Positions 1-9,400 of a DNA stretch of 64,000 nucleotides are shown here, piece by piece. Position 1 is the stretch's first letter. Every line of letters starts with the position of its first letter. The position numbers and the translations under genes are program-made. The notes under the pieces were generated by a model that made no database searches, was not told where the DNA came from, and saw nothing but the letters and a program-made list of their open reading frames with translations. The stretch comes from Bacteroidota bacterium (GTDB taxonomy: Bacteria > Bacteroidota > Bacteroidia > NS11-12g > UBA9320). The stretch spans positions 56,663 through 120,662 of the forward strand of contig NVWV01000010.1 of the NCBI GenBank assembly GCA_002746305.1. Reading direction: 5' to 3'.

Positions 1-1676
1 AAAAAAAAAAAAACGTCAGAAAAAAAACAATCTTAACAAATACCATTTTATTATTGGTATTCTTTACCATTGGTCTAACCTCACACGCTCAAATATTAAG
101 CACACCAAGTACCAATACTGTACCTGGTGTCGGAATTACTATGACTCCACAGGGCAATAATACATACCAGTTTAATGCCGCTACTTATATCCAGAATTAT
201 CTTGTTCAGACTTCAACATCAAGCCTCTATAACATAAACAATTTCAAATATTATTGGTCTTTTGGTGATGGTCATACAAGTACTTTAATGAATCCTACTC
301 ATGCATACGAAGGAGATGCGGCTCCAGGCACTTATAAGGTAATGTTTATTGGTACTCCTATTTACATACCACTTCCACCTCCACCAGCTGGGACCATAGA
401 TTTAGTAAAGGGACCTTTAACTTTTCAAACATATCCGCCTACACTTATGGGAGATGTAAATATCAAAGTAGCCATAAATCGAGAACCAATGGTAGATGAA
501 GAGTCTACTGTAGAAGTGACGTATAAAAATGGATCAGTAATTCCTGCTTTTGTCCATATTAACTTTGAGTTAAATACGACCTATTTTGACCTCATTAATG
601 TATTTACTTTTGAGGGAGATGACTTTATACAAGAAGATTTTGGTACGAGCAATTGTTCATCACCTAATTACAACAGAATACTATCCTTTAAGAGTGGAAA
701 TCCATTGTTTCCACAAGAAGAACGCAAAATACTATTTCAGGTAAGAACAAAGCCGGAAGTGCTTGGTGAAGCAATTCTAACGACCAATCCCAATGAAATA
801 ACTCCTTCACCGTCACTTTTTTTTAAGGCACTGACAGATGCAGGTCAAGTTCTAGCAACTCTAGATGAGGATGAACTGCAGACTCAAGCAGTAGGTTCTT
901 GGGACCCAAATATGAAATTGGTTTCTCATCCATTTTTACTAAATAATTCAATAAGCGTATCCAGTGCTCCCACACTCCGTTACAGAATTCATTTTGAAAA
1001 TGAAGGAACAGCATCGACAAATACAGTAGAAATAACAGACTATATTCACCCTTTACTTGATATGACTACCATTAACAATATTAATTATAAAAATGACACC
1101 GGCATAAGAGCCGTTGATATAGAAATAATACCAGATCGTAAAATTGTATTTGGGATCTCTAATTTTCCTTTAGCAGGAGCCAACGACCCTAATATTGGAA
1201 ACATGGATGATTCAAAGTATTGGATTGAATATGATATAACAGTAGATTATGATGCATGGAATAATTACGTTGGAAGTCTTCCATACTCTTACCCTGGAAC
1301 AGAGGCATTTAATTTTGGAACTGACGCAAGCATTATTTTTGATTCTCATATTCCTATAATTACAAACGTAGCAACTACTTCAGTCATTAATCCTGTCGTT
1401 CCAATAGTTCTCATTAATTCCATTAGTCCGAACCCAGTAAACTCATCTACATCTATTAGCTATACCCTATCTGAAAGTATCACTGCACAGAATTCATATT
1501 TTTACGCAATTAATTTAAACAATGGTATACATACTATTCTCTCTAATACCATAATGGGTTCCCCTGGGACCTATTCCACAAATATAAATATCAGTACTCT
1601 TCCATCGGGGGTGTATTCTTTGATCCTATATACTCCAGTGGGAATTAGTGGGGCTATTCCATTTGTAAAGTTGTAA
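1..1676 (+). CDS. PKD-domain T9SS cargo protein (5' end outside window)
   Basis: The frame is open from the left edge (first full codon at base 3). It begins with a Lys/Arg-rich stretch and a hydrophobic run ending in SHAQ, so this is a signal peptide whose start codon lies just outside the window. A TTG at 54 is in frame but would cut that signal in half. A PKD-like segment follows (YYWSFGDGHTS, near base 250). A later block from about base 895 begins SWDPNMKLVS and continues with LRYRIHFENEGTA and ITDYIHPLLDM. It resembles the DUF7619/DUF11-like domains of T9SS proteins. The C-terminus has a type A sorting domain (SISPNPVNSSTSI, then LPSGVYSLILYTP). The likely role is a cell-surface or secreted structural protein or adhesin exported by the type IX system. 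It lies 15 bp upstream of the CHAT gene on the same strand, so the two are probably co-transcribed. The class is fairly sure; the exact role is unknown. Confidence 0.8.
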   Translation, partial: KKKNVRKKTILTNTILLLVFFTIGLTSHAQILSTPSTNTVPGVGITMTPQGNNTYQFNAATYIQNYLVQTSTSSLYNINNFKYYWSFGDGHTSTLMNPTHAYEGDAAPGTYKVMFIGTPIYIPLPPPPAGTIDLVKGPLTFQTYPPTLMGDVNIKVAINREPMVDEESTVEVTYKNGSVIPAFVHINFELNTTYFDLINVFTFEGDDFIQEDFGTSNCSSPNYNRILSFKSGNPLFPQEERKILFQVRTKPEVLGEAILTTNPNEITPSPSLFFKALTDAGQVLATLDEDELQTQAVGSWDPNMKLVSHPFLLNNSISVSSAPTLRYRIHFENEGTASTNTVEITDYIHPLLDMTTINNINYKNDTGIRAVDIEIIPDRKIVFGISNFPLAGANDPNIGNMDDSKYWIEYDITVDYDAWNNYVGSLPYSYPGTEAFNFGTDASIIFDSHIPIITNVATTSVINPVVPIVLINSISPNPVNSSTSISYTLSESITAQNSYFYAINLNNGIHTILSNTIMGSPGTYSTNINISTLPSGVYSLILYTPVGISGAIPFVKL

Positions 1677-1691
1677 TATTGGCCCATAAAA

Positions 1692-4268
1692 ATGGGGCCC
1701 AATATTCGAGTAATACTTATCATTTGTCTTCAGTTAATAGTATATCAAGGAACTTTTGGAGATGAAAGTTCTATAGAACTCGAGTCCCTTGAAAGTAAGG
1801 CCGAAGCTTTTAAACAACAGTCTTTTGCTTACTTATATGCTGGAGAAACAGATTCTTCATTTGCTTATGCCAGACGAGCACTTACCGTTGCAAAGTCTGG
1901 CTTAAGTATAAGTCGGGTAACTTCTTACACTATCTTTTGTGCCTACATAGCAAGGGCTATCAACTTCCCAAAATCTGCTCTCAACTTTTGTAATACAGCC
2001 CTTGGCTATATGTCAGTTTCTAAAAAGACTGCGGCTAACATGGTATATTGTCATAGAATAAAAGGGCTTGTGTATCAAAGTACTGGAGCCTTTTATAGAG
2101 CTGAGCATTCATTCAACGAGGCTATCCAAATTTCCTCTACATTCAATTTACCATATTATGATCTGCAAATAGAATTGGCTACTTTATTTAATAACATGGG
2201 ATACCCCGAAAAAGCCTTGCACTTATATCAAAAAACTATCACCTCTTCCAGTTTAGATTCTATTCCCCCAGAAACTCTTCTCATAGTCAGAGGGAATATA
2301 GTTGGCATACATTTAGAGCAGATGGATTTGACTCAGGCAGAATTGGAATATAAGCCGATTGCTGACGTCTTATCTGATAACCACTTAATTAACAAGTCTT
2401 TGGCTTCTGACTTTTATAAAACAAAGAGTGGTTTATTCTATCTAAAAGGTGATTTCAAAATTGCTCTTTCGGCGATTCAAAAAGCCTTAGACTTAGTGCC
2501 AACATATGATTCACGAAAAATCTTTAAGTTAAATACAGACAAAGCAAAAATTTTATTGGCTTCTGGAAAGTTAAAGGAAGCTCTTAATCTAGCAAAATTA
2601 ACTAAGAACGACCTCAAAACGGATAAAGGTAGTTCAACTGACCCATACCAAATGGTGGTAACTAAGCTCTGTGCTGATGTCTACTATCAGATGGCAGAAT
2701 CAGATAATCAGTTTATTGATTCTGCTCTTGTCTATGTTCATCAGGTAGGAAAAATTGCAGAAGATATGAAGAGTCAACTTTCGTTTCAGCAGTCTCAGTT
2801 TTTCCTGGCAGAGTACTTATCTAGTAGCAGTCAGCTAGGCCTAGACTTAGCTGTTAAACTTTGGTATAGCAATTCTACTGATTCCAATCTTAATCAAATC
2901 TTTCAGTTTATGGAAGCAAGTAAAAATCAGGTCCTCAATGCTGAAATTAGAGAACAATCCCTGGCTAGCTCTTTTAATAAGAAACAACTTAATCGTCTGA
3001 GAGACCATAAAATGTTGCTCATCGAGGCTAAGGACAACGTAACAAAAATTAATCTTCAAACAAAAATTTTGGCGGTAGGTGACAGTTTGAAAAGCACATT
3101 AATGGAGATGGTCCAAAAGAACAAAGAAAACATCACCATTGCTGACGCACAAAATAAACTGAATCAAGATGAAGTATTAGTGGAATTCGGAGAAGGTCAA
3201 ACTGCACTTTACTCCTTAACTATATCCAAGGGTAAGAAGACCTTTAGGACACTTACTCAATCTAAAGATTCTATTCGCAGTTTAGCTCATAGATACTCTC
3301 TCATGGTACAGAATCCTAATACGCCCGTAAAGGATTTTCTCAATCTAAGTTCTGAGTTATATCAAATGTTACTACCCATTTCAATTGAGGCGTCTACAAT
3401 TACTTTGGTTACTTCTCAGTCTCTTCATCAAGTTCCTTTCTCTTCACTAGTCGTTAAAAAGACGGAAGCAAGAAACTATAAACAACTAAACTATCTGGTT
3501 AAGGATTATGATGTCCGATATGCTCTCTCATGTACACAATATATTCAGTCCATTAAACCATGTAAAATCTTAGGAAAAATCGCTGCAATTGTATTAAGGA
3601 ATGACGAAGAAGGAGACTTGCAACACCATACTCATTTTTTAAGTGATCATATTTCGGCAAATGGCGGATTTTTTTTCCAAAACGACCCTATTAGCATTGC
3701 GGACATATCAACTACATATGGCATAATACATTTTTCAAGTCACAGTGTTTATGAGACTAAAAATGACACTTTTCGATACATAAAACTTCCCAATAAGAAA
3801 GAGTTAAGTTTGGAAGAAATCTATGCTACTCATCTAGAAAATCATCCGTTAATAGTCTTAAACTCGTGCGAAACGGGCAAAGGTAAAATTGTGACAGGTG
3901 AAGGTATTCTCAACTTCACAAGGGCTTTTAGCCATAGTGGTGCCGGAAGTATAATTGAGGCATCATGGAAGGTAAATGTCCAGACAACAAGCCAAATTTT
4001 CAATCAATTTTATGTTCATTTAAACAATCATAAAAATAGCTCTAGCTCATTAAACCGAGCCATGACCGATTACTTAAAGAGTGATGAAGTTGACAACCAC
4101 CTTTCTCATCCGTATTACTGGGCTGGCTTTAAGCATTTTGGATCTAGTTGTACAACTGAAGAGAGAAAAGATAGAGGTGGATTATATTTTACTATACTAG
4201 CTCTAATTTCAGTAATAATAGGACTAGCATATTTTACTATTAAGAAAAAGCAAAGTGGTTTAGTTTAG
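1692..4268 (+). CDS. Exported TPR-CHAT (caspase-like) protein with C-terminal membrane anchor
   Basis: 858 aa. An N-terminal hydrophobic signal (residues 1-23) is followed by an alpha-helical TPR-like array (about 30-450) and a CHAT domain (about 520-825). CHAT is the caspase-related cysteine peptidase fold. Both dyad residues are visible: His684 in HFSSHS, matching the family HLATHG motif, and Cys726 in VLNSCETGKG. The conserved GAGSIIEASWKV and HPYYWAGF motifs follow. A single transmembrane helix near residues 830-852 ends in KKKQ. With a signal peptide and a C-terminal anchor, TPR and CHAT should face the periplasm, with the tail in the cytoplasm. The family works by protein cleavage or scaffolding; no substrate can be read here. 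It follows the T9SS PKD protein by 15 bp, which suggests a functional pair. The catalytic residues look intact. Confidence 0.85.
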   Translation: MGPNIRVILIICLQLIVYQGTFGDESSIELESLESKAEAFKQQSFAYLYAGETDSSFAYARRALTVAKSGLSISRVTSYTIFCAYIARAINFPKSALNFCNTALGYMSVSKKTAANMVYCHRIKGLVYQSTGAFYRAEHSFNEAIQISSTFNLPYYDLQIELATLFNNMGYPEKALHLYQKTITSSSLDSIPPETLLIVRGNIVGIHLEQMDLTQAELEYKPIADVLSDNHLINKSLASDFYKTKSGLFYLKGDFKIALSAIQKALDLVPTYDSRKIFKLNTDKAKILLASGKLKEALNLAKLTKNDLKTDKGSSTDPYQMVVTKLCADVYYQMAESDNQFIDSALVYVHQVGKIAEDMKSQLSFQQSQFFLAEYLSSSSQLGLDLAVKLWYSNSTDSNLNQIFQFMEASKNQVLNAEIREQSLASSFNKKQLNRLRDHKMLLIEAKDNVTKINLQTKILAVGDSLKSTLMEMVQKNKENITIADAQNKLNQDEVLVEFGEGQTALYSLTISKGKKTFRTLTQSKDSIRSLAHRYSLMVQNPNTPVKDFLNLSSELYQMLLPISIEASTITLVTSQSLHQVPFSSLVVKKTEARNYKQLNYLVKDYDVRYALSCTQYIQSIKPCKILGKIAAIVLRNDEEGDLQHHTHFLSDHISANGGFFFQNDPISIADISTTYGIIHFSSHSVYETKNDTFRYIKLPNKKELSLEEIYATHLENHPLIVLNSCETGKGKIVTGEGILNFTRAFSHSGAGSIIEASWKVNVQTTSQIFNQFYVHLNNHKNSSSSLNRAMTDYLKSDEVDNHLSHPYYWAGFKHFGSSCTTEERKDRGGLYFTILALISVIIGLAYFTIKKKQSGLV

Positions 4269-4346
4269 TGACAAGGAGTACGCTCTCATTCCACTTTTAG
4301 ATGACATGGCTTCCCTTTTTACACTTAATTCAAACAGTCCAGATAA

Positions 4347-4510
4347 TTACTTTAGTAGAAACACTCTCTGAGTTTCATAGAGTGTTCGTCCTTTGACTGA
4401 AATAATATAGACTCCAGTTTGAAATAAAACACTTTATAACGTCAAATCCCTGTCCATTGAAGAGTTTTCGAATATAAAATGACTGTTATTTACTTTTAAG
4501 GTAGCAAATG
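4347..4510 (-). pseudogene. Remnant of a T9SS type A sorting domain
   Basis: On the minus strand, one frame ending at the stop 4349-4347 reads ...FQTGVYIISVKGRTLYETQ..., then RVFLLK and stop. This is the typical last part of a type A T9SS sorting domain (GVYxxxV...). Upstream in the same frame are VSFATLKVNNSHFIFEN and MDRDLTL, then a TAA stop inside the domain. No start codon, signal peptide or cargo part remains. It is a decayed 3' end of a secreted-protein gene, lying directly behind the second remnant on the same strand. Confidence 0.6.
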
Positions 4511-4525
4511 AAACCTACCTCCTCT

Positions 4526-4839
4526 CTACCTTAGAAGCGTTACTGTACCGTTTAAAACTACTTTCTTCTGACAGGATGATATTTCACCTTCTATCATCCA
4601 AATATAAACACCCTGTGAGGCTTCTTTACCCCGATATTGGCCATTCCAACAGAATTCGGGATCATTAGTATCAACTAGTTTTTCTCCCCATTGAGAAAAT
4701 ATCAGAAATCTATAGTAATTAATATCTACATTTTCAAAAAATTGTCTCTACCATCTAAAACAAGAGAATTATTTACCTGAGATTTAGCGAATTGACTTAC
4801 ACAAGTAAGTATAAGAAAAATATAGAAGCCCATTTTCAT
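4526..4839 (-). pseudogene. Collapsed T9SS type B (gliding-motility C-terminal) protein gene
   Basis: The minus strand starts with ATG at 4839 and encodes a signal peptide (MKMGFYIFLILTC, then SQFAKSQ). After about 37 codons the frame hits a stop. In another frame the sequence continues as YYRFLIFSQWGEKLVD, then FCWNGQYRGKEASQGVYIW and a short tail, with a stop at 4528-4526. IFSQWGEKL...WNG...GVYIW is the signature of the CHU_C/type B sorting domain. The gene has therefore lost its whole central cargo and is frameshifted: only the two ends remain. The total length of 314 bp is not a multiple of three, which fits an internal deletion. Confidence 0.65.
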
Positions 4840-5222
4840 AGCTAGGCAAAGATAACGCGAAATTGACTTAATCAAGATTACCCCCTATCGAGATAAATTG
4901 AGATGTGTCAAATTCACATTGAAGTATCTTATTTATATGTCATAGATAACTCCTAGAATCATTAAGTAGTACTTTTTGGGGCTCTATAGATACTTTTGAC
5001 CTTGCAAACACTAGTTTATCCTCCCATATTCGGAAAATATATTCTACGATTAAGATGAAATATGACAATTCATCCAATTATATTTCAAGAATAAAAGCTT
5101 GACTATTGCCTAGAAAACAGTGCAATGTGCTGATAATCCAAAAGTTAGAGTCAACATACCAACTCATAGCACAACAATAGTTGCTGCAACTAAATTTATA
5201 TTCTTTAAAATTCCAAATCAAA
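4840..5222. other. Non-coding stretch after the T9SS remnants
   Basis: No convincing reading frame is present; short frames on either strand lack protein-like composition and motifs. I see no hairpin with a T-run, no tandem repeat and no RNA gene. It may hold further decayed sequence from the same lost genes, but I could not recognise any. Confidence 0.4.
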
Positions 5223-5256
5223 CTTGTCCACACCCGATTTAGAATGACTACCTTTG
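5223..5256 (+). promoter_or_regulatory. Putative Bacteroidota promoter for the 5333 gene
   Basis: TACCTTTG at 5249-5256 matches the -7 consensus TAnnTTTG exactly. A partial -33 element (CTTG, 5223-5226) lies 22 bp upstream; the optimum is TTTG at about 20 bp. Transcription would start near 5263 and give a leader of about 70 nt before the ATG at 5333. Confidence 0.35.
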
Positions 5257-5332
5257 TTGCACCCAGCAGACGGAATGGACTCATCATCCATACTCGAGCT
5301 TTTTTTAACTTAACCTTTATTTTAACCATCAT

Positions 5333-8300
5333 ATGGTCGTTACACTACATGAGAGAACGAATACCAATGTTCACCTAATATTAATCTGCTTCTTGAGTTT
5401 AATAGCCTTCAGTGCACAATCTCAAGACACTTTAATTGACAAAGAATCTACTTGGAAGTACCAAGACAATAACGCAAATCTTGGCACTGCCTGGCGAGAT
5501 TCTGGGTTTGTTGGTGCTAGTTTCAAAACAGGTCAAGGCCCATTTGGAGTAGGTGGGATTACTGGTGCTACAATGAACACCACTATTATTAATCGACTTA
5601 CTACTTACTATATTTATCAGGTTTCTGTTTCAGATCATTTAAATGGAACATTAGACTTTAACATATTATGCGATGACGGGTTTGTTCTTTACATCAACGG
5701 TAAAGAAGCAATGAGAGATAACATGGGAACTGGCACTATATCGCACACCTCCACAGCGTCATCCGCCATTAATGGTTCGAATGAAGGAGATTATGATAAT
5801 TACAATGCTTTAGATACATTTTTAATCGATGGTATAAATGTATTTGCAGTTGAATTACACAATGAAAAAGCAAGTAGTTCAGATATAGGATTCGACCTTG
5901 AAGTAATTGCTACCGAAGGAATAGATTCAAGTAAATATTTATTTTTTAAAGAGTCTGAATGGAAATACACTGACGATGGTTCAAACCTTGGAACTTCTTG
6001 GATAGATTCAAACTACAACGACGCTGGATGGAGTTCCGGAGATGCCATATTTGGATACGGTACCCTAGACGGTTCTACCGTAACCACTACCTTAAGTTTC
6101 GGATCAAACTCATCCGACAAATACCCAACTACATACTTTAGAAAACAAGTTACCTTATCAGGTCTTGATTACAAAAAATTGACAATAAATCTCTTAGCAG
6201 ATGATGCCGCAGCTGTATATATAAATGGCAAACTTGCAATAGCCGATGGAATGCCAGCTACTTGGGACTATTTGACATATGCAACCTTTACAGCATCAGG
6301 AACCGATGAGGGAGATTATGATTCTTATACCATACCTGACACTTTTCTTATTGATGGTGTAAACACATTTGCTGTTGAAATGCATCAAGTTAATGCTACA
6401 AGTTCAGATTTAGGGTTCGATATGGAGATACTTGGAATACAGGGATTCTTGGTGGAAGGTCAGATTTATATGGATATGGATGGAAACGGACAATTGTCAG
6501 CATATGATATTTTCGGTTCTGGTGCTGTTGAGATTAAATTTTATGACGATGCAGACTCCAATTCCATATTCACTCAAAGTGAGATATTAGACTCAGTCTT
6601 AACAGACCCAGATGGATCATATTCTGTTTTAATTGAAGATAAGATTAATCACTTGGGTGTAGCTTTACAGACCGAAGATATGGATGTAAGGTGTGAATTA
6701 ACATCAGACACAAGTTTAAGCTTCTCTATAAGCGATACTACTACAGTTATCACAGCAAATTTCGGACAACTAGGTCCTAGAAGCATGTGTTTAATGATAG
6801 CGGATGACCAATCTGCGAATGACAGGTATTATATCGCCAATAGAATAAGCGGCAAAAATAAATACATCTCTACCTTAGATGTTAACGAAATAGAAGCTCT
6901 TGCTATCCGAATAGGAATGGACTCAGCTTGGGCTTGTGACGCAGGACAGTTTGGAACAATTGATATTTCAACAGGACAATTTACACCAATAGGTTCTGGA
7001 ATAGGTACTGGTACCGGGTTAATAGGTGGGGCACTTGGCTCCTTAGCTCTTGACGATGTGGATGGCATGGCTTATGATGGCGTGAACCACATATTATATG
7101 GTACTCATAAAACTTCGGGTTGGGGAAATAATGATGTTTTATTTGCTATAAACAGGTCTTCAGGATCTTTCATCCCTGATTTTTTTGGTACGGGTATTGA
7201 TTTTGTTAAGATTTCTGGAACTAATGTCAAATCAGATATAGATGATATTGCCTTCAACCCAAACACCAACCAACTCCTTGCGGTTAACATGCAAGGATCT
7301 GGAGATAGTACCAGATATATATCTATAGACCCATCAAACGGTGCTGCAACTGTTATTTCCATTACAGGCGTTGGAGATTTTGAAAGTTTAGGCTACTATA
7401 ACACTGGGGAATTATATGGTACAACTGGAGTTGAAAACAAGTCAGGATACCCGGCAAATACATTTTATAAAATAGATAGAAGTACAGGAATTGGAACAAA
7501 GCTTGACACTCTGTATTCTGGAGCTATTGATGTGGAAGCATGTGACTGCCTTACAGGACCTACAGAAAATCTGATTTCTGGTGTGGTATTCTTTGATGAA
7601 GATTCATCGGGGGTATACGACAATAATGATTCTACTTATGGAGGCATCTGGGTATACCTCTTCAAAGATGTAAACGAAAATGGTATCATTGATTCTGACG
7701 ATTACAAATTGGATAGTACTACTACCGACCTCAATACAGGTTTTTATGTATTCATAACAGATAGTTTAGGTAAGTTTATCACAACTCCACTGGTTCGATT
7801 TACTCAACTATTAACCATGAATACCACTACAAATGATAGTCTTACTGAATTTGCTGAATTTGTATTACATGGAGACTTTGACGGCCAAAACGATTTTGGA
7901 TTCCACCTTACTGGGGGAATACCTTACCTTCCGGTAGAATGGTTAAACGTATCGGTGAAATGGACCAAAAATAAGAATGGTGCTGTTACATGGTCTACTG
8001 CGTCTGAGACCAACTCTTCACATTATGAAGTTGAAAGAAAAATAAAAAATGGTGATTTTGAATACCTAGGTCGTATAGAAGCTACGAGTAATACAAACAG
8101 TACTACAGACTATAGCTTTATAGACTTTGATGCAAATAAGCAATACCGCAAACACATAATATACAGAGTTAAACAAATAGATTTTGACAATGCATTTGAC
8201 TACTCAAAAGCAGTAGTCCTTACCAAGGAGATAACAATGATTGTTTCTGTTTACCCAAATCCTATAGATGACTTTGTAAATGTAACTATAGATAACCATG

Positions 8301-8479
8301 GAGAATACAACATTACCATTACAGATATAGCTGGGAACTTAATTATAGAAAAAACTGGGAGTAATTACGATACGTTCTCACCTATTACAATAGGAGAGCT
8401 AAACCAATTGCGTAGGGGTATCTACCTCATGCAAGTAACTTGCAATGGAGAAGATAAAGTTGTCAAGTTGATTAAGTAA
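5333..8479 (+). CDS. Large T9SS type A cargo protein with duplicated N-terminal module and SdrD-like domains
   Basis: 1048 aa. The ATG at 5333 precedes a hydrophobic signal ending AFSAQSQ; no other start fits. Two homologous beta-rich modules of about 165 aa follow (about 34-200 and 205-375). Both start KES.WKY.D...NLGT.W and contain a D...YINGK motif and DTFLIDG.N.FAVE.H. The modules recall sugar-binding or jelly-roll domains of secreted Bacteroidota proteins. Next come an SdrD B-like segment (GQIYMDMDGNGQLS), a middle region of propeller-like repeats (about 480-745), and a second SdrD-like segment (GVVFFDEDSSGVYDNND). A linker PVEWLNVSVKW...SETNSSHYEVE precedes a type A sorting domain (VYPNPIDDFVNV...RRGIYLMQV). 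The acidic D-x-D-x-N motifs suggest calcium binding. It is monocistronic, with long flanking gaps. I infer a cell-surface structural or binding protein; no catalytic motif is visible. Confidence 0.8.
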   Translation: MVVTLHERTNTNVHLILICFLSLIAFSAQSQDTLIDKESTWKYQDNNANLGTAWRDSGFVGASFKTGQGPFGVGGITGATMNTTIINRLTTYYIYQVSVSDHLNGTLDFNILCDDGFVLYINGKEAMRDNMGTGTISHTSTASSAINGSNEGDYDNYNALDTFLIDGINVFAVELHNEKASSSDIGFDLEVIATEGIDSSKYLFFKESEWKYTDDGSNLGTSWIDSNYNDAGWSSGDAIFGYGTLDGSTVTTTLSFGSNSSDKYPTTYFRKQVTLSGLDYKKLTINLLADDAAAVYINGKLAIADGMPATWDYLTYATFTASGTDEGDYDSYTIPDTFLIDGVNTFAVEMHQVNATSSDLGFDMEILGIQGFLVEGQIYMDMDGNGQLSAYDIFGSGAVEIKFYDDADSNSIFTQSEILDSVLTDPDGSYSVLIEDKINHLGVALQTEDMDVRCELTSDTSLSFSISDTTTVITANFGQLGPRSMCLMIADDQSANDRYYIANRISGKNKYISTLDVNEIEALAIRIGMDSAWACDAGQFGTIDISTGQFTPIGSGIGTGTGLIGGALGSLALDDVDGMAYDGVNHILYGTHKTSGWGNNDVLFAINRSSGSFIPDFFGTGIDFVKISGTNVKSDIDDIAFNPNTNQLLAVNMQGSGDSTRYISIDPSNGAATVISITGVGDFESLGYYNTGELYGTTGVENKSGYPANTFYKIDRSTGIGTKLDTLYSGAIDVEACDCLTGPTENLISGVVFFDEDSSGVYDNNDSTYGGIWVYLFKDVNENGIIDSDDYKLDSTTTDLNTGFYVFITDSLGKFITTPLVRFTQLLTMNTTTNDSLTEFAEFVLHGDFDGQNDFGFHLTGGIPYLPVEWLNVSVKWTKNKNGAVTWSTASETNSSHYEVERKIKNGDFEYLGRIEATSNTNSTTDYSFIDFDANKQYRKHIIYRVKQIDFDNAFDYSKAVVLTKEITMIVSVYPNPIDDFVNVTIDNHGEYNITITDIAGNLIIEKTGSNYDTFSPITIGELNQLRRGIYLMQVTCNGEDKVVKLIK

Positions 8480-8999
8480 GTCAAGGAACTTAGTTCTCGT
8501 TCTATGCCACGTTAAGTAACAACAACTTATCTCGGCAGCTTATTTCACTTTGAAACTTACTTTGAGTCATAGGTTTAAAAATTTCAAGTTCCTTAATTCT
8601 AATTTCGTTTACCGAATTATCATCAAGTAGTGGTAAAAGTCAAATTATTATCTGTAGATCTACATTCCGAATTTTATTCTAGTACTAACGGATAAAATTG
8701 TCGTCCACTTAGAGACATAGATAATAAGTCCATACCTAGTGCAGTTTAGAGATTAGAAGAAATATTAAAAGAAACTAAGACTTAGTTTCTTTTTGATTTA
8801 TACAGAAATAAATTATTCTTACACGAAAATAATGTAATCCTACTGGGAGGTTTTGTCACATTAATCTGAGGTAAAAGTTATTTATAGCACATATATATAC
8901 TCAATAGAGGCGTTCAAACCAACAACTCTTCAAGCCACTAGCTTACAAATTAAGACACATTTTAACCTCTTACTATTAGCTGGCTAACCATAATCAAAA
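8480..8999. other. Long non-coding stretch after the 5333 gene
   Basis: No credible gene is present. A 9-bp inverted pair (AAGGAACTT near 8484, AAGTTCCTT near 8590) lies about 100 bp apart, too far to be a simple terminator. The only strong hairpin is listed separately at 8768-8792. The rest is AT-rich with no recognisable RNA gene. Confidence 0.4.
8768..8792 (+). terminator. Possible intrinsic terminator hairpin
   Basis: A perfect inverted repeat AAAGAAACTAA / TTAGTTTCTTT (11-bp stem, 3-nt loop GAC) has a stem that itself ends in a T-run. It is palindromic and could act in both directions. It lies about 290 bp beyond the stop of the 5333 gene, so it would end a long 3' UTR. The stem is AT-rich, hence moderate confidence. 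Confidence 0.4.
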
Positions 9000-9055
9000 A
9001 CCGCTTACTTGTTTATTTATACCATTTACTTGTTGAGACAAACCATTGACTGGTA
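9000..9055 (+). repeat. Three 14-bp direct repeats at a 21-bp period, candidate LytTR operator
   Basis: ACCGCTTACTTGTT (9000-9013), ACCATTTACTTGTT (9021-9034) and ACCATTGACTGGTA (9042-9055) begin exactly 21 bp apart, two helical turns. LytTR-domain regulators are known to bind imperfect direct repeats on one DNA face with this spacing. The next gene downstream encodes a LytTR regulator, so autoregulation is a natural inference. The sites lie about 350 bp upstream of its start codon, so a long leader or remote binding would be needed. Confidence 0.5.
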
Positions 9056-9174
9056 TTATAGCTAAACTCAATTTTTAATGCTCAAAATTTGAAAATACGA
9101 ATAGTCAAAAAATATATGATTACAATTACTTGCTTATCTCTTTTAGATTTAATTTTAAGTTTATCCAAATTATC

Positions 9175-9182
9175 TATCTTTG
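9175..9182 (+). promoter_or_regulatory. Possible -7 element for the regulator/kinase operon
   Basis: TATCTTTG matches TAnnTTTG exactly, and lies 120 bp downstream of the 21-bp-period repeats and 219 bp before the regulator start. No good -33 TTTG is seen 19-22 bp upstream, so the promoter would need an activator or be weak. Confidence 0.25.
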
Positions 9183-9400
9183 GTTTTCTCATCTAGATTG
9201 GCACGTTTTGACAGAAAGAACTCCTTTACAAACTCCAATTAAAATAATTATCGTAAATCATCTGTTTCTATAAAAAATTCAACTATTTTGCCATAGAATA
9301 CGAAGGTGCACTTTATACAAAAAGCTGATTATCAGACCCCTTAATGCGTGTAAATCGAACACCGTTTATTAACATTACTTAACCCCAATTTATATTAAAT

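Noticed and set aside
54..56. TTG at 54 as the start of the first gene
   Set aside because: The frame is open to the left edge and the residues before it form the basic and hydrophobic parts of a signal peptide, so the true start is outside the window.
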